Assembly: GCA_024699055.1 (NCBI GenBank)
Contig: JAILQG010000053.1
Location: forward strand, 1 to 64,000
DNA from: Bacteroidales bacterium
GTDB lineage: Bacteria > Bacteroidota > Bacteroidia > Bacteroidales > UBA932
Reading direction: 5' to 3'
DNA: 64,000 nucleotides
Of this stretch, positions 17,197 to 25,145 are shown piece after piece. The number at the start of each line of letters is the position of its first letter. The stretch's first letter is position 1. A program made the position numbers and the translations under genes. The notes beneath the pieces were generated by a model. The model was not told the DNA's origin. It saw only the letters and a list, made by a program, of their open reading frames with translations, and searched no databases.

Positions 17197-18219
17197 TTAC
17201 TTTTCCCTTACACAGCGAACGGGCGCTGCGAGGTTCTTTTTGTCGAAGGGTGCGGCAAAGAGTATGTTCTTGTCGACGTAGATGTAGCGGGCTACTCCGG
17301 AGGCGTCGTCCACCGAGTCGGATGTCCAGAAAATGGAATAGTCGCCGAGCCCCGTGAAATACAGGCCGTCCTCGAGGTATTCGAGATATCCCACCGGGAT
17401 GGCGGTGAAAAGGGTGCTGTTGGACTTGGGCACGTCGGGCCAGTACTCCCACATCGCCTTTCCGTTGAACGACACGTCTCCCATCAGGTTTCCGGCAATC
17501 CCGGCAATGTCGGAATAGCGGCCCGGGGCAGTAGCTCCGGCAGCTGCGGCGAGGGCGAGAAAATCGTCTTCGGAAGGCAGCCTCCATCCTTTGGGGCAGG
17601 CTTCGACGGCCTCGTGCCAGGTATAGTAACGGCCGTAGATGTAACTCATATTCTCCTCTTCCGAATAGGCCTTGCCGGAGCCTTTCCAGGCAAGGTTCTG
17701 GAGCATCCATTCGGTCTCCCCTATCTTGGCGGTGTAATACTGCAAGCCGTCTCTATCGTCGGTGACTGTGCTCATGGACGGGCTGAACGGATGGCCGGTA
17801 AGCGAACCGCCCTGGAGCGACGGATTCACGATTGTGAAGGATGCGGATGAAGAGCTTGAGTAATAATCCGTCGCCCAGCCGGTAACCATAAGGGTTAGAG
17901 TGGCGAGGGTGTCTTTCGAGATGGTGAAGTTGAAATCAGGCTTGACAGAGGCTGGATCCGTTTCGAAGCGCAGGGTGTCCGTAACTTTGGTGAACGGATC
18001 GTACCAGCGGTATCCGAGGAGGCTATCAGCCTGGTCGGTACCCTTATACAGGCCGTAACTCTTGATGTGATATGTTTCGCCGTACATCACGTAGGACGGC
18101 AGGCCTTCCACTACGAGCTTTCCGGAGAGGTAGCTGTCGGTTTCTTCCTCTTTTTCCTCGCAGGAAACGAAACATGCGGCGACCGCTCCGAGAATCATTA
18201 TCCAGTGTCCAATCTTCAT
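17197..18219 (-). CDS. FISUMP-domain lipoprotein
   Basis: This 340-residue protein is read from ATG 18219 (MKIGHWIMILGAVAACFVSC). The track start is a TTG three codons earlier. A type II signal with lipobox FVSC is followed by acidic residues, compatible with surface exposure. An immunoglobulin-like region occupies about residues 30-135. The C-terminal part (TDDRDGLQYYTAKIGETEWM, CPKGWRLPSEDDFLAL, FWTSDSVDD, VRCVREK) matches the Fibrobacter succinogenes major paralogous (FISUMP) domain, which is common in Bacteroidetes and of unknown function. It has its own promoter box and is followed by the YitT gene after 21 nt. Confidence 0.88.
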   Translation of the reverse strand: MKIGHWIMILGAVAACFVSCEEKEEETDSYLSGKLVVEGLPSYVMYGETYHIKSYGLYKGTDQADSLLGYRWYDPFTKVTDTLRFETDPASVKPDFNFTISKDTLATLTLMVTGWATDYYSSSSSASFTIVNPSLQGGSLTGHPFSPSMSTVTDDRDGLQYYTAKIGETEWMLQNLAWKGSGKAYSEEENMSYIYGRYYTWHEAVEACPKGWRLPSEDDFLALAAAAGATAPGRYSDIAGIAGNLMGDVSFNGKAMWEYWPDVPKSNSTLFTAIPVGYLEYLEDGLYFTGLGDYSIFWTSDSVDDASGVARYIYVDKNILFAAPFDKKNLAAPVRCVREK

Positions 18220-18237
18220 ATGCTTCAATAACAGGTT

Positions 18238-18246
18238 GCAAAGATA
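18238..18246 (-). promoter_or_regulatory. -7 promoter element TATCTTTGC for the FISUMP-yitT-epimerase run
   Basis: Perfect TAnnTTTGC on the minus strand, 18 nt upstream of the FISUMP ATG and after the ABC exporter stop, separating the two operons. Confidence 0.6.
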
Positions 18247-18268
18247 GTCAATTCTGCAAATACTTTGC

Positions 18269-19897
18269 CTAACTGAGATTCAATTCCCTGTCGGCGTATT
18301 CGACTGCGGCCTCGCGATGGGTGATGCACAGTACTGTCTTGCGGCCGCGGCAGCCGGTGGCCAGATTCTCGAGGAGCTGCCTTTCGGTTTCGGCGTCGAG
18401 GGCGGACGTGGCCTCGTCCAGCACCAGTATTCCACCGGGACGGAGGAGTGCGCGCGCAATCGCTATCCGCTGGGCCTGCCCTTCGCTCAAACCGCGTCCG
18501 ACCTCGGCACATACCGTATCGAGCCCGTCGGGAAGATCCATTACGAAGTCGGCGCAGGCGGAATGGAGGGCCTCGAAAAGCTGCTCGTCCGAAGCCTCCG
18601 GCGCGGCGAGGCGGAGATTGTCGCGGATGCTGCCGCTCATCAGCGAATTCCCCTGCGGCACATACATGAAGTTGCAGAGGGTGCCGGGACCCGACGGTGT
18701 AGGCGGATCGTAAAGCGTAACGCTGCCCCCGGACTGCTTCAACAGGTTCATTATCACCATGATAAGGGTGCTCTTGCCGGCGCCGGTAGCGCCGCGGATG
18801 GCCGTGAAACTGCCGGGAGTGAAATCAAAGCTGAGATTGTCGATGACCTTTCCGGCCGCCCCGTCATAAGCGAAACTGAGGTTTTCAACCCTGATTCCAG
18901 GGGCGCCGTCGAGCCGGACATCCGGGACGTCCTCCTCCTGCACCTGCTCGGAAAGTTCCATGAGGCGGTCTTCGGAAGAAAGCGCCCTGATGAAGGCCGG
19001 AATCTGGTGGGTGATGTCCGCCACCGGCCTCTGCACCTGTCCGACCAGCTGCAGGAACGCCGTCATGAGGCCGTACGTGACAGTGCCTTTGCTGAGGCCG
19101 TACACGCTCCACACGAATGCGGCGGCATATCCCGCCATGAAGCCCAGCTGGAGGAAAGTCCTGGAAATTGCGGAATAATTGAGGCGGCTGACGGTCTTGC
19201 TGCGGACGTCGTACTGCAGGTCCGAAAGATCGTCCAGCACATCTTCGGTACTTCCCATGGTACGCACCAGAACGCGGTGCTGAAGGGTTTCCTGCATGTG
19301 TGCCTGCACCTTGCTGTCGCCCTTTCGAATATCCATCGTGAGCGAGCGCATCTTCTTGAAGAACAGCCGGCTGCCCACAACTGCCACGGGCATGATGAAG
19401 AGTACTATCCAGCCCAGGTCGGCTGAAAGCGAGAACAGGAAGATGGTGGCCGCCACGAACTGGCATACGGTTACGATCAGGGCGGGAAGGGAGACGCAGA
19501 CGAAGTCTATCACCACCCGGATATCCTCCTCCAGGCGGTTGATGGTGTCCCCGGTGTGGAACCGTTCCTTGCCGCTCCAGAGGCTGCGCATCACGCGGGC
19601 GAAGACATCGGCCCGCGTCTTGTTCTGGGCGTCGACCACGACGAGGCCTTCCCAGTAGCGGGCGCCCGTGCGGAGCAGGATCTGAAGGAGCATGATGCCG
19701 ACGAAAAGCGCAGCCTCCCTGCCCAGCGGGGCGTCGACGACTCCGGTGGCGATGTCGACCACCCTCTTGCTCATCCACACGAACGACAGCGACACGGCAA
19801 CCTGCAGCAATCCCAGGACGGCGCTCACGAGCACCTTCCAGCGGAACGGCCGCAGCGTCCGCATCAGGCCGCCGAAGCATTTGCGGAACGGCCTCAT
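18269..19897 (-). CDS. ABC exporter, fused permease and ATPase, peptide-cassette type
   Basis: This 542-residue half-transporter has a six-helix membrane domain in about residues 15-310 (VLVSAVLGLLQVAVSLSFVW, PALIVTVCQFVAATIFLFSL, FMAGYAAAFVWSVYGL). The ATPase has Walker A GATGAGKST near 366, signature LSEGQ near 470, Walker B ILVLDEATSALD near 490, and the H-loop His in CITHREAA. No N-terminal C39 peptidase domain is present. It probably works as a homodimer exporting a small molecule or peptide. Its start overlaps the stop of the PqqD-like gene (ATGA), placing it last in a four-gene operon with a kinase and a signal-peptidase-like protease, which suggests a modified peptide substrate. Confidence 0.9.
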   Translation of the reverse strand: MRPFRKCFGGLMRTLRPFRWKVLVSAVLGLLQVAVSLSFVWMSKRVVDIATGVVDAPLGREAALFVGIMLLQILLRTGARYWEGLVVVDAQNKTRADVFARVMRSLWSGKERFHTGDTINRLEEDIRVVIDFVCVSLPALIVTVCQFVAATIFLFSLSADLGWIVLFIMPVAVVGSRLFFKKMRSLTMDIRKGDSKVQAHMQETLQHRVLVRTMGSTEDVLDDLSDLQYDVRSKTVSRLNYSAISRTFLQLGFMAGYAAAFVWSVYGLSKGTVTYGLMTAFLQLVGQVQRPVADITHQIPAFIRALSSEDRLMELSEQVQEEDVPDVRLDGAPGIRVENLSFAYDGAAGKVIDNLSFDFTPGSFTAIRGATGAGKSTLIMVIMNLLKQSGGSVTLYDPPTPSGPGTLCNFMYVPQGNSLMSGSIRDNLRLAAPEASDEQLFEALHSACADFVMDLPDGLDTVCAEVGRGLSEGQAQRIAIARALLRPGGILVLDEATSALDAETERQLLENLATGCRGRKTVLCITHREAAVEYADRELNLS

Positions 19898-20163
19898 TCC
19901 GTAACGAGGCCTACCTTGAGCCAGCTTTCGGCAAGCTTGCCGGCGTCCTTCAGGGCTGTCTCTTCATCCACCTCGTACTCCTCCAGGAGCAGGTCCTTGA
20001 GGTCTTCTACGGTGAACTCTTTGCCTTCCACGGCCTTCCAGAGATAGGCCGCGGTGGCGTTGAGCGAAACCATCTTGTTGAAATTCACGGCCTCGGGGCC
20101 TTCCCTGGTAATGATATTCTCGCCCAGCATCGTGCGGAGCTTGAATCCTTCTGCTATTTTCAT
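19894..20163 (-). CDS. PqqD-like RiPP-recognition-element protein
   Basis: This 89-residue protein is read from MKIAEGFKLRTMLGENIITR; the 54 extra codons in the track lie in another gene's sequence and are not used. The pattern of N-terminal beta strands, NFNKMVSLNATAAYLWKAVE, then helical FTVEDLKDLLLEEYEVDEET and WLKVGLV matches PqqD, a winged-helix domain. Such domains bind leader peptides of ribosomally made peptides in PQQ, lasso and radical-SAM systems. It is 28 nt downstream of the S26-like peptidase gene and overlaps the ABC exporter. No radical SAM enzyme, cyclodehydratase or asparagine-synthetase-like cyclase is next to it. The domain call is good; the client peptide is unknown. Confidence 0.85.
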   Translation of the reverse strand: MKIAEGFKLRTMLGENIITREGPEAVNFNKMVSLNATAAYLWKAVEGKEFTVEDLKDLLLEEYEVDEETALKDAGKLAESWLKVGLVTE

Positions 20164-20191
20164 ACTATCAATAATTATTTCTCGTTCGGTT

Positions 20192-20656
20192 TCAAATCGT
20201 GATATGTTTGAGTCTTCTGTAAAATGCCAGCCAATATCGTCTGACAATGTAAGGCAGGCCCTGCCAGCGGCGCCAGCGGCGCATCTGGGACGCGCTGCCG
20301 GGATTTGTGGACGAGCCGTCGGCATGCCGTATTTCCTTCACCACCCCCACTATCCCGGCGAAAGGACACCTTTCCACCCCGCGCAGGTTGCCGTCCCCAC
20401 GGAGGGTGACGGTGCCGCCGTCCACCGCGATGACGCGGTGCAGGACATACTTCCCTTCACTGATCTCGGCCAGGGCGATGTCACCGGGCTTCACCTCTTC
20501 GCATCCCTCCAGCAGGACGCTGTCCTTCTTGCCCTCGATGAACGGTAGCATGCTAAGCCCCTTGGTCATGATTATGACCGAGCGGCCTTCCCTGATGAGG
20601 TTCCGCACCTCGCCGAGCAGGATGTCGTTGGGCATCGTTACACTGGTGTGAGTCAT
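20192..20656 (-). CDS. S24/S26-type signal-peptidase-like serine protease
   Basis: This 154-residue protein has the signal peptidase box B-like motif MTKGLSMLPFI with nucleophile Ser about residue 35. It continues with VKPGDIALAE, KYVLHRVIAVDGGTVTLRGD and GDGN near residue 88. The conserved His at about 73 replaces the Lys of classical type I signal peptidase, as in the SipW/eukaryotic-like S26B group with a Ser-His dyad. No N-terminal membrane anchor is seen; the C-terminus is basic and aromatic (RRWRRWQGLPYIVRRYWLAF) and may bind membranes. Start and stop overlap or abut the kinase and PqqD genes. A role as leader peptidase for a peptide is inferred from context. Confidence 0.8.
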   Translation of the reverse strand: MTHTSVTMPNDILLGEVRNLIREGRSVIIMTKGLSMLPFIEGKKDSVLLEGCEEVKPGDIALAEISEGKYVLHRVIAVDGGTVTLRGDGNLRGVERCPFAGIVGVVKEIRHADGSSTNPGSASQMRRWRRWQGLPYIVRRYWLAFYRRLKHITI

Positions 20657-21528
20657 AGCTCGAGAAGTTTTGCGGAACTGACTCTGGCTGCCTCTTCGTC
20701 AGGACGGCAGTAAAGGGCGTAACATGGAGTGGCCGACAGGATTTTCTCGAAAGTGGAATGGAGCTGGTCCGCCATGAGGGGATCTGTCTTGAAGCCTGAG
20801 CTGGAAGAGTAGATGAGGGCATAGGAATCCAGGACTCCCAGCTTCTCGATGTGGTTTTCGGGATTGCGAACGATGCGGACGAAAGCCCCCGCTGGATAGT
20901 GCTCGTTTTTGTAGCAGGGCGTCTTTCCGCTCCACGGCGAGCCGTACACCTCGACGCCTCCGTCGGGATTGACGCGCACTATGGGATTGTCGTCGTTGAG
21001 CAGATGACTCCCGGGGACATGATCCAGCCAAAGCCTGCTGTGAGTGCTCTTGCCTGTACCGCTCTTTGCCAGCCAGAGGAAAGCCCTGCCGCCGTTGACA
21101 ATGACCGACGCGTGCATTTCGAGGGTGCCCATCCCGGCCGTGCGGAACGCGAACATGAGCATGGCTGCATTGTTCAGCGCGAAAAGGGCCTGGGATGGGT
21201 CGAGCACCTTGAGACGGGCATGCGTGAAAGCGGAGTCCGCGACCACCCTGCCGCTGGCCGGATAGCCGGCCATGGGGTGCATGTCGAACGCCCAGTTCGA
21301 GCCACTCCTGTAAAGGATGACTACGGGCTGCCCGGGCTCTTCGGCTCCGCCGTACACCTGGGTGAGCTCGAGCTCCGGAAGCTCCTTCACCACTTCTACC
21401 GTGAAAATGGGATTCCCGGCCTTCGGGGACTCGAAGGGAGCATATTGCCCCAGCTGTTCCAGAAGGGCGTTCCCTTTAGGAATGGCAAAGCGGAATGAGT
21501 GTCCGGCGACTGTGTAGGTCTTTGTCAT
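20653..21528 (-). CDS. HPr-kinase-related P-loop kinase of the PqqD/exporter cassette
   Basis: This 291-residue protein has an N-terminal domain of about 130 residues with no clear match. A kinase core related to HPr kinase/phosphorylase follows: MHASVIVNGG, P-loop FLWLAKSGTGKSTHSRLW at about 154-165, and the acidic LLNDDNPIVRV near 177. Relatives act in peptide clusters; in the paeninodin lasso cluster such a kinase phosphorylates the precursor. Regulatory HPr phosphorylation is unlikely because the HprK N-terminal domain and a local HPr gene are absent. It is the first gene of the operon and overlaps the protease gene in ATGA. A promoter box ends 9 nt upstream of its ATG. Confidence 0.82.
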   Translation of the reverse strand: MTKTYTVAGHSFRFAIPKGNALLEQLGQYAPFESPKAGNPIFTVEVVKELPELELTQVYGGAEEPGQPVVILYRSGSNWAFDMHPMAGYPASGRVVADSAFTHARLKVLDPSQALFALNNAAMLMFAFRTAGMGTLEMHASVIVNGGRAFLWLAKSGTGKSTHSRLWLDHVPGSHLLNDDNPIVRVNPDGGVEVYGSPWSGKTPCYKNEHYPAGAFVRIVRNPENHIEKLGVLDSYALIYSSSSGFKTDPLMADQLHSTFEKILSATPCYALYCRPDEEAARVSSAKLLEL

Positions 21529-21530
21529 AA

Positions 21531-21546
21531 TATATTTGCAAATATA
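21531..21546. promoter_or_regulatory. Perfect palindrome TATATTTGCAAATATA carrying opposed -7 boxes
   Basis: The 16-bp palindrome holds a TATATTTGC box on each strand (plus 21531-21539, minus 21538-21546). The minus copy ends 9 nt from the kinase ATG and is its likely promoter. The plus copy lies upstream of the DUF4290 gene, which also has its own box at 21570. The symmetry could alternatively be an operator. Confidence 0.55.
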
Positions 21547-21569
21547 AGTGAAAAAAAGAGGAAATTGAT

Positions 21570-21578
21570 TACTTTTGC
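21570..21578 (+). promoter_or_regulatory. -7 promoter element TACTTTTGC for the DUF4290-ftsK run
   Basis: Perfect TAnnTTTGC box, 23 nt upstream of the preferred ATG at 21602 and 5 nt upstream of the alternative ATG at 21584. Confidence 0.6.
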
Positions 21579-21601
21579 ATATTATGAATGAAAGCGCAAA
21601 A

Positions 21602-22231
21602 ATGGATTACAATACCGAACGTGGAACCCTCGCCATGCCGGAATACGGGCGCAACGTGCTCAAGATGGTGGAAGCGCTGAAGGCCATGCCCTCCCGTGAA
21701 AAACGGAGCGAGCAGGCCCGCGCCGTCATAAAGACCATGGAAATTCTCAATCCCCAGGTAAGGCAGCAGGAAGACTGGGAGCACAAGCTCTGGGACCACC
21801 TCTACATGATCGCCGGATACGACCTCGACATCGACGCCCCGTATCCCGCCCCGGTAAAGGAAGACTTCGAGACCAAGCCCGTCCCCATCCCCATGAAGGG
21901 CAGCCCGATAAAGGCTATGCACTACGGCCGCAACATCGAAAAGATCATCAAACTCATCTGCGAACAACCCGAAGGCGAAATCAAGACAGTTCTCATAAAG
22001 AACCTGGCCATCTACATGCGCCAGCAGTACCTCATCTGGAACAAGGACAATGTTTCCGACGAAACCATCTTCGCCGACATTGAAAAGCTCTCCGAAGGCC
22101 GCATCGAGGTCCCCGAAGGCATCGAACTCGGCAAGGTTTCGGCCGATGTCAATTTCTCGCGTCCCGGCATAGGCAACCAGGGGGGAGGAAAGAACTCCAA
22201 CCGTAAATACCGCAACCGGAAGAAGAGATGA
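21602..22231 (+). CDS. DUF4290 family protein
   Basis: This 209-residue protein begins at MDYNTERGTLAMPEYGRNVL, which matches the usual family start. The track start at 21575 is a TTG inside the promoter box, and an ATG at 21584 is possible. Recognisable parts are the MPEYGRN motif, WEHKLWDHLYMIAGYDLDID and MHYGRNIEKIIKLI. The C-terminus is Gly/Asn/Arg/Lys-rich (GNQGGGKNSNRKYRNRKKR) and may bind nucleic acid. The family is conserved in Bacteroidetes and has no established function. Its stop overlaps the ftsK start in ATGA, so both are probably translated together. Confidence 0.88.
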   Translation: MDYNTERGTLAMPEYGRNVLKMVEALKAMPSREKRSEQARAVIKTMEILNPQVRQQEDWEHKLWDHLYMIAGYDLDIDAPYPAPVKEDFETKPVPIPMKGSPIKAMHYGRNIEKIIKLICEQPEGEIKTVLIKNLAIYMRQQYLIWNKDNVSDETIFADIEKLSEGRIEVPEGIELGKVSADVNFSRPGIGNQGGGKNSNRKYRNRKKR

Positions 22232-24636
22232 GAAAGTTCTTCGAAAGCCTTGCCTTCTGGCGCAACTGGGACGACGGCGAAAGGGCCGTCGCCGTGAAGA
22301 TCCTGGGGTTTTTCGTTGCCGCTCTTGCGGTATTCGTACTCATCTCCACGGTATCCTACCTGTTCCACTGGCAGCAGGACATGAGCCTGCTGCAGGATCC
22401 CGAAATGATGGACGCATCCGTCCCCGTCGGCAATCTGGCCGGCAAGCTCGGCTACAGGACGGGGCACCTGCTGGTATGCGACCTGTTCGGGTTCGGCAGT
22501 TTCGCCCTGCTCGTCATCCTGGCGGCAGTCAGCGCACGCCTCATCGCAGGCCGCTGGCATTTTTCCCTCGTCAAGACCACTCTCATCACCCTTACGGGCG
22601 CCTTCGTCGCATCGATACTCCTTGCATTCATCGGCAGGCTGGCCGGGCTGCAGTACGCCTTCGGCGGCGGTCTCGGCGGCAGGTGCGGCGCTCAGGTAAT
22701 CGACTGGGGAGTGAATCTTTTCGGACTCATAGTCACGGGACTTGGCGTGCTGCTTCTCATTGCGGCATGGCTGTTCCTGTCTTCCAAAAAATTCTCGGAA
22801 CTGGTAAACGGCGTCGGCAAGCCGCACGAAAAGAAGCCCAAGCCGGAGTACGAGCACGAGACCGAGCACAAGACCGAGCTCAAAACGACCTATACACCCC
22901 CCGTCGAACATGAAGTCAAAAACACGGGCACCACGGTGCCACCCCTCACGCCGGTTCATGACGTAGACACTCCCCAAGACGGCCAAGGTCCCGAAATTGG
23001 TAAAGGCCCTGAAATCGAAGTGGTTACAGACGATACCCTGGAGGCCGAAGTGAAGGAGCTTCCCCCCATCGACAACCGCATGGATCCGCCGGAAGGCCTG
23101 CCGTGGTACAAGTTCCCCAGCATCACCCTTCTCGACGACCACGCCTCGTCAAAGCGCGAGGTCTCGAACGAGGAGCTCAACCGCAACAACAACAAGATAC
23201 GCGCTGCCCTCCTCACCTACAGGATAGAAGTAACCGACGTCAAGGCCGTCATCGGCCCCACCGTCACCCTCTATAAAGTCAATCCCGCCCCTGGCGTAAA
23301 GATTGCCGACATCAAGAAGCTCCAGGAAGACATAGCCCTGACCCTCAAGGCCCGCGGCGTGCGCGTCGTAACTCTGCCCGACTGCGTAGGCATCGAAGTG
23401 GCCAACGACAGCCCGAGCATAGTGCCGCTGAAGAGCCTGCTCAACAGCGAAAGCTTCCGCAAGAGCAAATACGAACTGCCCATAGCCATAGGCTACACCA
23501 TCACCCAGGAAGTCAAGGTCTTCGACCTCAGCGACGCCCCCCACCTGCTCATAGCAGGCGCTACCAAACAGGGCAAGAGCGTCGGGCTCAACGTAATCGT
23601 GGCTTCTCTGCTCTACAGCAAGCACCCGTCCGAGCTCAAGTTCGTCTTCATAGACCCGAAGATGGTGGAATTCAGTTCATACAACACGCTGCTGCACCAC
23701 TATCTGGCAGTCCTTCCCACCGCCGGGGACGAAGACGAGGAAAGGCGTAAGGCCATAGTCAAGAGCCCCAAGGACGCCGAAAAGGTGCTCCGCAGCCTCT
23801 GCACCGAAATGGACGAGCGCTACAAGCTTCTCAGCGAAGCCGGCACCCAGAAGATAACCCAGTACAACGAAAAGTACAAGGCCCGCAAGCTCCGTCCCGA
23901 CAAAGGCCACAGGTTCCTGCCGTACATAGTCACGGTGGTGGACGAGTTCGCCGACCTCACCATGGTCATCGGAGCTTCGCCCGAAGTGCGCGCCGCTTCC
24001 AAGAGCATCAGCAATTCCATCATCCGCCTTGCCCAGAAAGGCCGTGCCGCCGGTATCCACGTGATCCTGGCTACCCAGAGGCCTTCGGTAGACGTCATCT
24101 CCGGCCTCATCAAGAGCAACTTCCCGATGCGCATCGCATTCAGGGTAGCTTCGAGGATAGACTCCCAGACCATCCTGGACGCTCCTGGCGCTGAAAAGCT
24201 GATAGGCCGCGGCGATATGCTCTGGAGCGCCGGACTCGATACCGAACGTATCCAGTGCGGTTACGTGAGCGGTGAAGAGATAGACTCCGTCACCGATTTC
24301 ATCGGCGAGCAGCAGGGCTACAAGAAGAGCTACAACACCCCCTATTATCTGCCCGACGTGAGCGAGAGCTCCGAAGGCGGCGGTGCTGGCGGCGGCAGTC
24401 TTGGCGAGCTGGACGAGCGTTTCGAGGAGGCAGCCAAAATGGTAGTCACCACCCAGAGGGGTTCCACCAGCGATCTCCAGCGTAAGTTAGGCATGGGCTA
24501 CGCCAAGGCAGGGCGCGTCATGGACCAGCTCGAACAGGCCGGAATCGTCGGTCCGCAGGAAGGCAGCAAACCTCGCACGGTTCTTGTATCTACCCTCGAA
24601 GATCTCCAGACTATCCTGGATCAAATCGGAAAATGA
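22228..24636 (+). CDS. ftsK: DNA translocase FtsK/SpoIIIE
   Basis: This 802-residue protein has about four N-terminal membrane helices (KILGFFVAALAVFVLISTVS, TTLITLTGAFVASILLAFIG, SLIVTGLGVLLLIAAWLFLS-like region). An acidic/Lys/Pro/Thr-rich linker occupies about residues 195-290. The RecA-like motor follows with Walker A LLIAGATKQGKSVGLN near 443, VDEFADLTMVIG and LATQRPSVDVISG. A C-terminal gamma winged helix (STSDLQRKLGMGYAKAGRVM) reads KOPS-like sites. It coordinates chromosome segregation with septation. The linker is short compared with Escherichia coli FtsK. It overlaps DUF4290 upstream and lolA-like downstream (both ATGA). Confidence 0.97.
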   Translation: MRKFFESLAFWRNWDDGERAVAVKILGFFVAALAVFVLISTVSYLFHWQQDMSLLQDPEMMDASVPVGNLAGKLGYRTGHLLVCDLFGFGSFALLVILAAVSARLIAGRWHFSLVKTTLITLTGAFVASILLAFIGRLAGLQYAFGGGLGGRCGAQVIDWGVNLFGLIVTGLGVLLLIAAWLFLSSKKFSELVNGVGKPHEKKPKPEYEHETEHKTELKTTYTPPVEHEVKNTGTTVPPLTPVHDVDTPQDGQGPEIGKGPEIEVVTDDTLEAEVKELPPIDNRMDPPEGLPWYKFPSITLLDDHASSKREVSNEELNRNNNKIRAALLTYRIEVTDVKAVIGPTVTLYKVNPAPGVKIADIKKLQEDIALTLKARGVRVVTLPDCVGIEVANDSPSIVPLKSLLNSESFRKSKYELPIAIGYTITQEVKVFDLSDAPHLLIAGATKQGKSVGLNVIVASLLYSKHPSELKFVFIDPKMVEFSSYNTLLHHYLAVLPTAGDEDEERRKAIVKSPKDAEKVLRSLCTEMDERYKLLSEAGTQKITQYNEKYKARKLRPDKGHRFLPYIVTVVDEFADLTMVIGASPEVRAASKSISNSIIRLAQKGRAAGIHVILATQRPSVDVISGLIKSNFPMRIAFRVASRIDSQTILDAPGAEKLIGRGDMLWSAGLDTERIQCGYVSGEEIDSVTDFIGEQQGYKKSYNTPYYLPDVSESSEGGGAGGGSLGELDERFEEAAKMVVTTQRGSTSDLQRKLGMGYAKAGRVMDQLEQAGIVGPQEGSKPRTVLVSTLEDLQTILDQIGK

Positions 24637-25145
24637 GGAAGTCAGTCATAATCGCAGCCTGCCTGCTGCTCGGAACGGCGGCATGGGGCCAGAACACAAT
24701 CAGGGACATCGTTGCCATAATCCGCGGCAAAGACGTGGTCAGCTGTTCCTACACTTACACGATGCGGGGCTCCATGCCCGTCAAGGCCAGCGGAACCGCA
24801 GAGATGCAGGGGCACAGGTACCATACCACTGCCGACGGCGGGCTTGAAACCTGGTGCGACGGCACCACCTGCTGGATTGTCGACCGAAAGGCGAAGGAAG
24901 TCCTCATCGCCGAAGCCGGCGAGAGCATGGTCTCCCATCTCGACGAGTACATAGGCTACGTCCATATCTCCCGCTTCGACGGCAGCAACCTTGCCTGCAC
25001 CATAGTCAGGGAAGACCGGGACGTCGACCTCGACTTCAGCGCCTCCGGCATCACCCTTACGGAACCCTCTCCCTCGGACGATTCCCGCTTCGTCTTCGAC
25101 GTTTCCACCCTCGATTCATCATGGATTGTGACTGATCTGCGATGA
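24633..25145 (+). CDS. lolA: LolA-like outer-membrane lipoprotein carrier protein
   Basis: This 170-residue protein has a signal peptide (MRKSVIIAACLLLGTAAWGQ). The beta-rich body has the LolA-type pattern with ADGGLETWCDGTTCWIVDRK and a C-terminal DVSTLDSSWIVTDLR. LolA shuttles lipoproteins across the periplasm. It is slightly shorter than the usual ~200 residues, and similarity is by pattern, so a LolA-fold relative with another lipid client is possible. It is sandwiched in ATGA overlaps between ftsK and addB, a gene order common in Bacteroidetes for ftsK-lolA. Confidence 0.8.
   Translation: MRKSVIIAACLLLGTAAWGQNTIRDIVAIIRGKDVVSCSYTYTMRGSMPVKASGTAEMQGHRYHTTADGGLETWCDGTTCWIVDRKAKEVLIAEAGESMVSHLDEYIGYVHISRFDGSNLACTIVREDRDVDLDFSASGITLTEPSPSDDSRFVFDVSTLDSSWIVTDLR

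Noticed and set aside
19894-20325. 143-codon version of the PqqD ORF
   Set aside because: The extra N-terminal codons overlap the S26-like gene and are basic, Ala/Arg/Pro-rich shadow sequence; the domain begins at ATG 20163.
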